Part shown: one piece after another, positions 35,101 to 46,500 of the stretch | Numbering within the stretch: position 1 is the stretch's first letter | Layout: every line of letters starts with the position of its first letter | Origin: Lottia gigantea | Lineage: Eukaryota; Mollusca; Gastropoda; Lottiidae | NCBI RefSeq assembly: GCF_000327385.1 | Contig: NW_008710050.1 | Coordinates: forward strand, 1,152,000 to 1,215,999 | Direction of reading: 5' to 3' | Length of the DNA stretch: 64,000 nucleotides | Notes under the pieces: generated by a model | Told to the model about the DNA's origin: nothing | Databases searched by the model: none | The model's input: the letters and a program-made list of their open reading frames with translations, nothing else | Position numbers and translations under genes: made by a program

Positions 35101-38100
35101 AAATATATAACAACCAAATAGATACTTTAATATAGCTACACTGAAAATATATAACAACTAAATAGATACTTTAATATAGCTACACCGAAAATATATAACA
35201 AGCTAAATAGATACTTTAATATAGCTACACTGAAAATATATAACAACCAAATAGATACTTTAATATAGCTACACTGAAAATATATAACAACCAAATAGAT
35301 ACTTTAATATAGCTACACTGATAATATATAACAACCAAATAGATACTTTAATATAGATACACTGAAAATATATAACAACTAAATAGATACTTTAATATAG
35401 CTACACTGAAAATATAAAACAACCAAATAGATACTTTAATATAGCTACACTGAAAATATATAACAACCAAATAGATACTTTAATACAGCTACACTGAAAA
35501 TATATAACAACTAAATAGATACTTTAATATAGATACACTGAAAATATATAACAACTAAATAGATACTTTAATATAGCTACACTGAAAATATATAACAACT
35601 AAATAGATACATTAATATAGCTACACTGATAATATATAACAACTAAATAGATACTTTAATATAGCTACACTGAAAATATATAACAACCAAATAGATACTT
35701 TAATATAGCTACACCGAAAATATATAACAACCAAATAGATACTTTAATATAGCTACACCGAAAATATATAACAATCAAATAGATACTTTAATATAGCTAC
35801 ACCGAAAATATATAACAACTAAAAAGATACTTTAATATAGCTACACCGAAAATATAAAACAACCAAATAGATACTTTAATATAGCTACACCGAAAATATA
35901 TAACAACCAAATAGATACTTTAATATAGCTACACTGAAAATATAAAACAACCAAATAGATACTTTAATATAGCTACACTGAAAATATATAACAACTAAAT
36001 AGATACTTTAATATAGCTACACTGAAAATATATAACAACTAAATAGATACTTTAATATAGCTACACTGAAAATATATAACAACTAAATAGATACATTAAT
36101 ATAGCTACACTGAAAATATATAACAACTAAATAGATACATTAATATAGCTACACTGAAAATATATAACAACCAAATAGATACTTTAATACAGCTACACTG
36201 AAAATATATAACAACTAAATAGATACTTTAATATAGCTACACTGAAAATATATAACAACCAAATAGATACTTTAATATAGCTACACCGAAAATATATAAC
36301 AACTAATTTGACGTAAGTAGTGTACTGTATATTAGAGAAATGAATTTCTTATATATTTGTGGGGCTTTGGACCCAGATTATTAGACCTTTGTTTCAGGGT
36401 ATTTTTCATGGTGTAGGGGTTTTTAAATTGACTGTCATGGTTCTGGTTCAGTCAATCTATAAAATATTTATGACTTGTTGAAAGTTGAGTTCTTACATGT
36501 TTGATCAAGTGTAGTACATGAAAATACCTGAAACTGTCTGATAGTTTAAAGGAATTGTTTGATACTCCTTGAAACAATTGTCTGTAAGAATTGTGAAATT
36601 AGGGAGAGGGCTGGCAAGATACAGGGCAGGAGATGATCATTGAGACTTCAATAGAATGTTTACTGAATGGTATTTAGATTGATTCTGACTTCAATAAACT
36701 GATAGAATACAAAAAAAGATAAAATGAAGAGATACATAAATAATAAATAAATATTTTCTTTTTTAACTTGATCTAAAGCCCCAGTTCCAACCTGGGGTAT
36801 TTTTACCCCCTAGGGGTGTGGGACTAGGGTGTCAGTGGTGTGACCAACTGGTGTTGGAAAAGAATTTGTTTTGAATTGAAAGAGCACCTCACATCATTAC
36901 ATGCTGAAAATGTGGATGAAAGAAATTTTTGGGGGTGTGAAAGGTCCCGGTGATTGCTCTAGGGGTGTGAAGGCTGCGAAAAGTTGGGAACCACTGCTTT
37001 AAAGGGACAGGTGATTTGGGTCTTGAATACATGCAGATAGTCTTCAAAAGTAATAGAAATGTACGAAAAATAACTTAAGCTAGGAATTTTACCCTCTATA
37101 TTTTATTTGTCTTTTCATTATATCACAGAGAACGGTATCTTAAAATGACGAGTTGGCTTTTAACGTTTAAGATTTGAAGGATCATATTTCAACAGTGAAC
37201 TGTGAACACTATTACTAACACCAGCTAAAAGTGTCAAGTTCTGTGACTAAGGTATGGTTGCTCACAAAAATGCCGCACCTATCCATATAAAGAAAATATT
37301 CAGGTACTAACCTCTCAGTCAAAATGAAACCATTATCATCAACAAATGGAACTTTAGACATGGGGTTGAGTTTCTTAAAGTCTTCACTGAAATGTTCACC
37401 TAAAAAAAGCAAAAATTGTCTTTCACACTTGACCTTTGAACCAAATCTATTTCTTGTGAATTCGAACTCATTGCAATGATATAAACCCAAGTAAGACAGT
37501 TCTTGCAATCGAACTCTGTGACTGACTTTGTAAATTCGGTCTCCTTGGAGAGTTCACATGGTTCTTAATTTAGTAATAACTCGTTAATTATTGGGTTAAT
37601 TCTAGAATATTTCACATTTTTCCTTTTGTCAAAGCAGTCGATGATTTTGGCTATCCTAGAATGATACTTGAACTCTATGTGTGAGTCTCTGGAGAGTTCG
37701 CTGGAATATTGATTAAAAATAACCTATTCTCGAAGTTGGACATCCCGGCAATTATCACGTGATATTTTGTAAACAAGGCCGCCATCTTTGTTTGGGGGAA
37801 AGATGTCAAATTTGACGTCTTGTCCTCATTGATTGTACATAATGGTGAAACAACCAGCTTTTTCGCTACGCCGAAGAGTTGTTGTGTACCTGGATGGCCA
37901 GCAAACAAAATGAATTATTTATTTCGTTAGTTTATTTCTTGTTGAATATTTTACTTTTATTTTTACTTTGGCAAAGGACTTGCTATAGAGCCTATATTAG
38001 CCGGACCCTACACTAGACAGAAACATCTGTCTCTATTCCAGCCTCTGATAGCTATTTGGACAGATGTCAGCTGGTGTAGAGACAGAAAAAATAGGCCCTG

Positions 38101-38745
38101 TTAAATGGGTACATTTTCACATCTCCACAGGTTTTAAACTTATTTAGATACTTCAGATCTGCATAACCCAGGTATATTTGGAAAGATTAATATTTTTGTA
38201 GTTCAGTCATAACATCATTTTCTCCCCATACTATTTTGTCATGTCTCCGGTTCCATCAAATTTCTTTAAGGCGAAACTGATCTAGCATAGTCTATCTAAA
38301 ACTGAGTGCGCAGCCAAAAGTTCAAAGCCAAAGGTCACAGAGTCGTGTGATACTAATAAAACGAAAGTTACGGTAATGTCCAACACTAATTTACAATCAT
38401 CTTAATGGTAATTCAATATCATGTTACAGAAAACGAATCTCTGGAAGAGCCCCTTTTAACAGGGTCTTTTTCTTCTGACTCCACTAAAGCCGACAACTGT
38501 CAAAATATCCATCAGAGGCTGGAACAGAGGCAGATGTTTCGGACTAGCCCTACATAATAGTCTGGATTTCAAACAAGATATCGTCTCCCATATAGAATGA
38601 CACATATCCCAATATTACTATTTTGTTTACCTTTTCTTAAAGCAACAGGTTTATCTTGAAAGGGAATTTTATTTGCTTTCAGAAAGATGTACACAGCTCT
38701 TGAAGGCTGCGACATCAAATCATAGTAATATTTCAGCTGAGCCAT
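31332..38745 (-). CDS. GSTT1: Theta-class glutathione S-transferase, 4 exons, 230 aa
   Basis: Cytosolic enzyme that conjugates glutathione to electrophiles. Minus-strand exons: 38745-38631, 37399-37312, 33947-33794, 31667-31332; the total is 693 nt and all phases agree. The thioredoxin-like half holds the theta catalytic serine in [17 protein letters not shown] (S12), the cis-proline segment KVPF (residues 54-57) and the glutathione-contacting E67-S68, split by intron 2. The helical half has [27 protein letters not shown] and [19 protein letters not shown], all theta hallmarks. Length is normal for the class (about 230-245). The start ATG follows CAACAAAA. Intron 2 contains a 2.35-kb array of copies of the exon 3 acceptor. 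It is divergent from the myosin gene, so the two may share regulatory DNA. Confidence 0.95.
31922..32334 (+). mobile_element. SINE copy with an internal 28S rRNA segment
   Basis: The SINE body (GGGACAATAAACCCAGGT, GGAAATCGAAAAAGGGCA) runs to CTGGCGTTG near 32145. Positions 32152-32276 are 28S rRNA-like. SINE sequence resumes with TTGGCCCAATTGGTGCA and the tail TAGGACGTAAAATTCC. The tRNA-like head is damaged. It lies just upstream of GST exon 4, in intron 3. Confidence 0.8.
32152..32276 (+). rRNA. 28S rRNA fragment (125 nt) inside a SINE, not a functional rRNA gene
   Basis: Blocks GATCCTTCGATGTCGGCTCT, AAGCGTTGGATTGTTCACCC, GAACGTGAGCTGG and AGACCGTCGTGAGACAGG are those of the highly conserved 3' part of eukaryotic large-subunit rRNA. 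A few bases differ from the usual sequence (for example CACGGAACG for the usual AGGGAACG), as expected of a non-functional copy. Flanks on both sides are SINE sequence, so this is a captured piece. Confidence 0.9.
32766..32830. repeat. 65-nt hairpin repeat
   Basis: AAGACAATAATATAGAAT is followed by an AAGTGTGTTAATTCTATA and TATTGTCTT complement. Similar sequence lies at about 47575-47635 and 15395-15430, so it belongs to a dispersed family. Confidence 0.5.
32957..33078. mobile_element. MITE, family M10, compact copy
   Basis: Inverted ends around CTTAAAGATGGGTT and AACCCATCTTTAA; the inside matches 855-962 in reverse orientation. It lies in GST intron 3. Confidence 0.6.
33220..33490 (-). repeat. 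About 270-nt repeat, inverted relative to 38023-38297
   Basis: Reverse complement matches 38023-38297 along nearly its whole length: TCTGATAGCTATTTGGACAG, ATAGGCCCTGTTAAATGG, CCCAGGTATATTTGGAAAGA, AAACTGATCTAGCAT. A third partial copy is at about 38452-38556, and an end piece (AGTCCGAAACATCTGCC) is at 18574. It is probably a non-autonomous DNA element. Confidence 0.7.
33948..36305 (-). repeat. Array of about 53 copies of the GST exon 3 acceptor (44-nt unit)
   Basis: On the gene strand each 44-nt unit reads TTGTTATATATTTTCAG followed by TGTAGCTATATTAAAGTAT, which is the acceptor plus first 19 bases of exon 3, then CTATTTGG. The unit nearest the gene is the real junction at 33947/33948. About ten copies read CGG instead of CAG and would have lost the site; most others keep it. 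Confidence 0.92.
36306..37311. other. Rest of GST intron 2
   Basis: Non-coding. It holds an M2-type inverted-repeat element at about 36995-37275, with TTAAAGGGACA at one end and TAAGGTATGGTTGCT near the other. A stretch at 36780-36990 (CCCTAGGGGTGTGGGA, GGTTGGGAACCACTG-type) resembles 58730-58775 and is also a dispersed repeat. Confidence 0.5.
38023..38297 (+). repeat. About 270-nt repeat, partner of 33220-33490
   Basis: Opposite orientation to the copy at 33220-33490. Together they bracket GST exons 2 and 3 and the acceptor array. This copy lies in GST intron 1. Confidence 0.7.
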
Positions 38746-40518
38746 TTTTGTTGTGGTCAAAGTTCGTATTTATACAGGGACTAATCTCACGCAAGACATG
38801 ATAGTTGAATTCTTAAGTCTTATAAAAGTCTTTTCGTATTTTTTGAGAAAATAGTCTAGTTCTTTGAACATTCAGTCATATGATTGACATAAAGTACATT
38901 CCTTAGTCGTTAAGAAGCTTTTACTGTTAATCCATTTGCATCAATTATTTAATAAACCAATGTCTTGTTCGTTCATGGTTAATCAAACGTAAAAGTTGTT
39001 CTATTAGTCAATATTGACTCGACATTTGATTGGATGACTGATTCAGTATGGCGGTGATTAAGAAAGTCGAAAAGAAGAAAGAATGATCATTTTTTCCAAT
39101 CTTTGCCTGATAGCTATATATCACTGAATTGATCGAATAAAAACAAAGATGGTATGTAGTTATATTCAGTCCTTGGCATTGGGTATGCATGAAGCATGCA
39201 CACTGATGAACCGATGATGACGATACATTGAAAATAGACAATAAAAATAAGATCAACATATTTACGAAGGCAAGCCTTTACAAACGTATAAAAATTAAAT
39301 AGTGGCTTTTTCTGGCTCTATCAACTTGTCAATCAGTTTTTTGTTTGCACTTCATTTACAAGATTTATGGTCAAATTATGAACTTACCTTGCATTGAAAT
39401 CGATCAAATATGCATAGATCAACATAGCCACAATGTCACCCAAGTCCTTCAATGTCAACTCCTTGTTATGTTTATTTATTGCAAACATTGATTGATCAGC
39501 GAGGAGTAAAAATTACAAAAACATTTTCTCTGCCATTTACTTGAAGGCCATCAGCGATTTGCTGTTTCGTGGTCATGAAATGTCAAAGCAATTGACTTCC
39601 ATTAACTCGTGTTTGACTAATTTTAATAGAATTAGAAGGCATGTCATTGTAGAATTAAAATTGAAATTAGATTGCCTTAATAATTAAACAGTTAAATCTA
39701 CCAATCGAATAGAATTTTCTTCAGATCTTCTTTGTTGTTAGAAAGTTGAAACGCTGGTAAAAATATTTTATTTTTTTTGATTCCTATAATCTTGCAACAA
39801 GTTCTCGAAATGTTTTTACTTGTTCAATGTTGCCTGCCATCTTAAATCTCAAACAAATTATACCAAAGCACTGTGAGCTATGATTTGGATAAATCCCGCT
39901 TGAATAAATGTGTATTGTAGGCCAATCGTTGTAAGTGCTTCGCTTATATAAATGCGCACTTTGATCTGTGTTGATACGATTTTGCTTAAAGATAAAGAAA
40001 TTCTAAGACTAATAGACCTATTTTGATGCTGATATTACAATTCTCATAAAAATAATAAAAAAAATTCCAAAAAATTGATTGAGATTTCATTCTCCACATT
40101 CGACCATTGTCATTGACATGATGGTTTCACTTTTATCATTGGATGAATTGCTAGTAACTGACCCATGGTTGAATTCACTCATTAGTGAGTGATCAGCACT
40201 TAGTCAAGAGTTACAAGAGTTCACTGAGTGATGTTATTGTTATGAGCCCATATATCCATTCAGCTGCAGTGAGAATCACTGAATTATGACTGAACTAACT
40301 CTATGTTTAGATTTATTTTTTTAGACTGGCACACTTGTCAAGTCAGGTATCAATTTTAGTGTTATTGTCTTCGCAAACAAGTAGATTTATGAATTATTTT
40401 CCATTACATACTTCACTGTCAAAAAAAGAGAAATACTGTAAACTTAATTTTGTTGGCTTTGCTTTCGACAATAAATCTGTTTATTGTAGCATGTGTCTAT
40501 ACTGTCAATCTGTTTCAG
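38746..40518. promoter_or_regulatory. Divergent upstream region of GST and myosin XIX genes
   Basis: About 1.8 kb between the GST start codon (minus) and the first myosin exon found (plus). It must hold the GST promoter and probably the missing first myosin exon(s) and promoter. I could not pick a start exon that ends in the required phase 0 with confidence, and I see no clear TATA box. No other gene is seen. Confidence 0.4.
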
Positions 40519-43500
40519 GATAAAACACCTAAAAGAAAGATAAAGTATGACCTACAGTCTGCCAAAAACTGTGGTGAGGGGTTGTCTAAGTCGAGTGGAA
40601 CTCAAGAAGTCTATAGCCAGGTACTACAAGCATTCTTGTTTTATTATTCAAATGTCCTGATCGGGTAAAGAGAACTTTGGGAAAAAAACACTGTGGGAAA
40701 TGAAATGATGAAAAGCAACAATATGCAGTGTGCAATGAGGGAAATTTTGCTGGGACAGCGGTACTAGCATGTTCTTTTTTTGATTTCCAACTGCCTATGT
40801 TTTGTCAGAGGGGTGAGCAACATCCATATAAGGTGGTAATTTATATGGGAACAGTCAGCATTTTCAGGGATTGATTTAGGTCTTTATTGTGCTTTAATAG
40901 TACTAAAACACACGAAAATCGAATATTCCCTTCAAATATACCTCAAACTAGAAATTTCACTGTCTATTTCTATATATGTGTTTTCTATATATGGCATAGT
41001 CTCACTAAAATTTGAGTCGAATTTTAACATTCAAACATGAATAATTCTGGATACACATGGATTTGAAGGCTCAAATTTGGACGATGAGCTGTGAACACTA
41101 TTACTGATTATGTAAGCTTAAAAAATTCGTGTTTCTGAAACTAAGATATGATTGCTGGAATAGATAGTGAAGGTGCTCCTTTAAATTGGTAAATTAAAAG
41201 GGGTTTTATTTTTATTACAATCTCTACTGGCTTATTGTATGATTGAAAAAGACAATGGATTTGTAATGATCATAGTAATTCAAAACAAATCATCCAGCAA
41301 TTTCTTTAGATAAATGAAAAAAACCCCAAAAAACTCATGCTTATCTTGAAAGGTATAAACTCTTATAATAGTTCAGGGCAATATTTTCTACTCTATCTGC
41401 CTACATTTTTCTCAACTATTTCTGTTGTCTTTGTCAGAAATTCCTTGGTTATTTCTCTGTCCATGATTCTGTTGTTTTCCAGACTCAGGCTGTGTATTGT
41501 TACAATGAGAAAGAGGTTTGGGTACCAGCAACTATACAGACAATAGAGGGTGATAGAGTTACACTGATATTGTCTTCTAATAAACAGGTACTGAAACTGG
41601 TTGTATCTCATGATTTTGACCATTGTAGTAGTGGCAGGTATCGCGCAAAGCAGACCATGCTTAAATCTTTTTGAAACATCTGGTGGTTCTTCTCTTTGGC
41701 AGAGTCCACTACTATACTACTTTTTTTTTCCATGCTTTTGATGAGATTTTATAACGGAATTGTCTTGCTTGTACAGATTTTTATTATAGTTTTATTTTTA
41801 GGTAGTCAAATGTAAAAAAGAAGAGATATTATTGAGATCTGAGTCTAATGTTGGTCAGATAGAAACATTAACCAGTCTTACACCATTGAATGAAGCTACA
41901 GGTAATATCAAACACTAGTCTTCTAATGTGTATCAGGCACACTGATTGCATCAATTTCAGTGTCGTGCTGTTATCTCTAACACTCTGTTATATATTTCAG
42001 TGTTGTGCTGTTATCTCTAACGCTCTGTTGTACATTTCAGTGTTGTGCTGATATCTCTATCACTCTGTTGTATATTTCAGTGTTGTGCTGATATCTCTAA
42101 CATTCTGTTATATATTTCAGTGTTGTGCTGTTTAAACAGTCGATATAACAAGAATCTATTCTATACATCAACTGGTTCAACTATTATAGCGTTAAATCCT
42201 TTTACAGCTGTAGATTATCTATATACAGATCATAATATACATTCTTATCATACTGTAGCTCAGGTAAGGATCAAAACACAAGACCAGTTTTTACCATTTA
42301 ATTTTCTACCAGTTGGTCCTTGATCAAACTTCCTGGCAGTGATTAGGATAAAATCTTAGTTTCACAAGGATCTCCCTGGTTCTTGGCCATACTTCTTGGC
42401 ATTGATCTTTCCTGGCTTTTCCATGTCGATTGGAATTATTGGGATTCTGTCTAGTCTATGTCCAAACCTTTTATTGTAGGTTATTTCTCTGATTATCTGT
42501 CCCATAAAGCTGGATCAACTGAAATTATGAGGATCCTGTCTGTCAGCTGGTCCTTGGCTAAACCTCTTGGCATTGATCTTTCTCAGATTATCTGGAACCA
42601 TTTATTGCTGAGTAAACTGAAATGATGATGATATTTACCACAAGCAAGCCCCAGTCCAAACCTTGTCCTGCTGGACGATTGAGGATTGAGGAAATATGAC
42701 ATATAACAGATATCTAGATTTTCACATTCTTACCAAAACTTTATTATATGGCCTGTTGTAAGCTATGTAAATAAAACTCAAAATGTGACACTGAAATCTT
42801 CATTTTATTCCTATTGTCTCATATTTCTTCCAATTTCAGGGCAAACAACCTCATATCTATGAAATCAGTGAGAGATGTTATAATAATATTATACTAGAGT
42901 TAGGACGGATCAATCAGTGTATTATAGTTAGTGGTGAAAGTGGAGCTGGTAAGGTCAGTAACCTGATCATGATATCAATTTAAAGTAATTCTTCCTGTTT
43001 GTCTTAAAGATATACTGTTGGCTTGATAATTGTTTTACCAGCTGATACAACCCAATTTCAGTTATCTATATCACTTGAGATCTGATTAGAAATAAGAAAA
43101 TTTGTAGTTCAAATATACCTTTTTATAGAAGACGTCTATCTTTACTGGTTTATCTCCAGTGTGAATGTTGTATCTCATTTCAAAGAGGTTTTTTAATAGG
43201 AAATTCAATATGCGCATGCTTAAGTTTAATTGGCCTTACAATATCAATGTAATGTTATAACCAATGTATTATTTGTAATTTCAGACTGTGTCAGCCAAGC
43301 ATCTATTACGGTATTTAACTAAAGTTTCTAATGTTGAATCAATCAATAATAAAACTAAAACAGGGGACATAATCCAGAATAAAATACTAGATTCTAATCC
43401 TATACTAGAGGCATTTGGTAAGTTATAAATTTATAGACCTTTCTTATGTAGCGTATTTTGTTGAAAAAATTAGTTAAAAGTTAAACAACCATTTATACTC

Positions 43501-46500
43501 ATCATCATTCTACATTATGATACAGAAAATCTTTCAAATATTTAGCATAGCATAGTTCACCACTTAAATAGTGTTGGATAATGGTCACTTCAAACAGAAA
43601 TTGGAAAGACTGAAATGCAGAATGAAAATTGCAATATTAAGACTAATCATGTATGTATCTATATATTTGTTTATGATAACAGGTAATGCTGCAACTCCTA
43701 GAAATTCCAACAGTTCTAGATTTGGTAAATTTATACAACTACAGTTTAATAGATGTGGAGTGATTCAGGGAGGTTCTATACAGACATATTTACTAGAGAA
43801 AACTAGAATAGTTCATCAGAATAGTGGAGAGTGTAATTTTCATATCTTTTATCAGGTAAAACAGATCCATCCATCCAATTGTTGAACAATTTTAAAGTTT
43901 GTTGTCATTGCATGAAATATAAAATTTATTGGTTAAAAAAAAGAAGCTAAACATATCTATAGGTGCTCACACCATAACAATTAACAGTGATGTTTGGTTG
44001 TGAATAATAAAAGGGGACATGAGTTTTGAAGCAACTAACAACTCAGTTACATGAGAATTGTGTTCTAAACTTATAACTGATGTTCTTGTTGACACCAATA
44101 GGAAACTAGTAATCACTATGGTGTGAGGGCAACATAAGGACCTTTGCAATAAAGACTTCAAAAAAATATTCGTTTGAGTGGAATTTCCAATCATATGAGG
44201 GCGTCTTTTTTAACAGCTTCACACCATAGTGATTACCAGTTACATTTTGTTGTGAATGAGTTTTGAAGCAACTAACATCTCAGTTACATGAGAATTGTGT
44301 TCGAAACTTATAACTACTGTTATTATTCACACCCGAAGACAACTGATGATCACTATGGTGTGAGGGCAACATAAGGACCTTTGCAATAAAGACTTCAAAA
44401 AAATATTCGTTTGAGTGGAATTTCCAAAACCACACCACTGAAAATTAGAATCTATCAGCTTCACATGTACTCATAAAGAATTTAGGTAACCAATTTAGAA
44501 TGCCTTAAGTCTTGAGGGCTGTATATAGACAGTTGAGATTCATGAATATTAAAAAGTTAATAATGATTTTTATGTTTGTAGTTGTTGAAAGATACCAGTA
44601 ATATACCAGAATGGTTGATAGATCTCCAGTCAGAGATATCAGATGTTATATTTAAAACTATACCATATAATAATACAGGTAGGATCTTTATTGTGTATAA
44701 ATCTTATAGTGAATCTGCCAAGAACAGACTGGGTGGTACTCATGGTTTGAGAAACAATAAACTGTGGCCTTATTCTCAAAAACTTTAAATAAATAAATAA
44801 TAAATCATGTCTGTCTGGTGATGAATCATGTGTTGACCTCTTCAACTTAGAATGGATGTCTAAGAAGTAAAAATACTCTTGGAAATTTTTTAGATGGGTG
44901 TCAATTTTTTTATGCTTTAACTCATTAGTGCTGTGGTTAAATTGAACTGTAAATTCATTGAATATTTGTAGTTATAAGTGAACATGGGAAGATATTAGAA
45001 ACTATCACAGCTATGACAGATATTGGTATGACACAAACACAACAAACTAACATCTTTCAGGTAATCTAATTATATACTATATCTTCTGTTTTACCTGTAG
45101 ATTGAGTCTTTAGTCTTGGACATCACTCAGTGTCATTTCATACGTTTCAATAGAATTTTTTACTCTTGTATATAACACGGTGTCCTGTCATTAATTAGGG
45201 TTAATTGTGTCCTTAAAGACCTTAAAAATAGTGGACCACAGCCATATACGCCCACCACGGCATGTTGATGGTTAAAATGAAACATCCATTTTAAGTTTCA
45301 TCAAAATCAGTTGAAAACTAAGAGAGTTAGTTATAGCATATTCAAGATTTTGGGCAAGGGCAATAACTCTGCTTCTAACGGTCGAAAATAGCTCAAATTC
45401 GAACTTGATCTTCGTTTTATGAATATGTATACACATACCGAATTTCATTTGATTCCATCAAAAAATCTATTGGGCTTGGTTTTCAAAAGATGAATGAAGG
45501 AGGAGTTCAATCTTAAATAATGGTAGGGCCTCAAACTGACAAATTTTAGTGTATTTTTTCTATAGAATATTTGACTATAAATTGGAATTTTCCGTGTTAT
45601 TTTTTCAGTTGTTAAAAGCTATACTATATCTTGGTAATGTAGATTTTACTCCTAGTGATGATGATAGTACTAACATGTCGTGTAATTTAGGTAAGTTCTG
45701 TAATATTTTTTTTACTACTAATACTATTTTGATAAGATTAATCTGGAATAAATTAAATTGACATAATTAAAGGTATTCTGCCACTTAGAATGAACATAAA
45801 ATTCAAATTAAAAAATATCTCCAATAGGAGTATATACTTATTCACCTGTGGACTTTCCCGGTTTCATAACTTAACATCATACAATAAAACACCTAGTAAT
45901 TGTGTGGGCTTGGTCAATAGAAACTATGTTGTTAATAAACTTGGTTCTTGCTTTTCTACATTTTTGAAACTATTCTCTCAGACCAATTATTGAATGGATG
46001 TGTTTATAAGTCCAGTATGTTTCTCTGGAACTATGTCTATCTAAAATATAACTTCTGATATTATGAAACTGTAGATAATACAAGATTATCAGAGAAGTCA
46101 TATATAGATATCTCAGGTATAAATATTCAATATGTGTTCTGTTATTTTATCACAGGAAGTGATTTTGTTGTGGTTTTTGTCCTTTTTGAATGATTTGTTT
46201 ACAATTGTTTCATTTTCTTTTTTTAAAATGTAATATGATTTTAACTGTCTTCAGATTTGTAATTCGTGAAATATTTCAGTATTTTTAAATCTATTATGAG
46301 AAATTTATGACATTTTTCAATGGTTTATACTCTTGATGTTTAGAAATGTAAAATTGTTGCGTGTGTTCTTAGTAAAAGCAGGGCATGCTTACTATTCCAT
46401 TACATCGGGTGCCACTCTGCTACTGTCTTTGTCCCTTTCAGAGAGTCCACATATCTTTGTCTACGTATTGTATATTTGATATTAGGTCAAATAGTTTATA

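Noticed and set aside
33948-36305. CRISPR-like regular array
   Set aside because: Units are head-to-tail with no unique spacers, in an animal intron; it is a minisatellite.
39900-39945. Possible first myosin exon (ATG before GTAAGT near 39933)
   Set aside because: It would end in phase 2, which does not match the phase 0 start of the exon at 40519.
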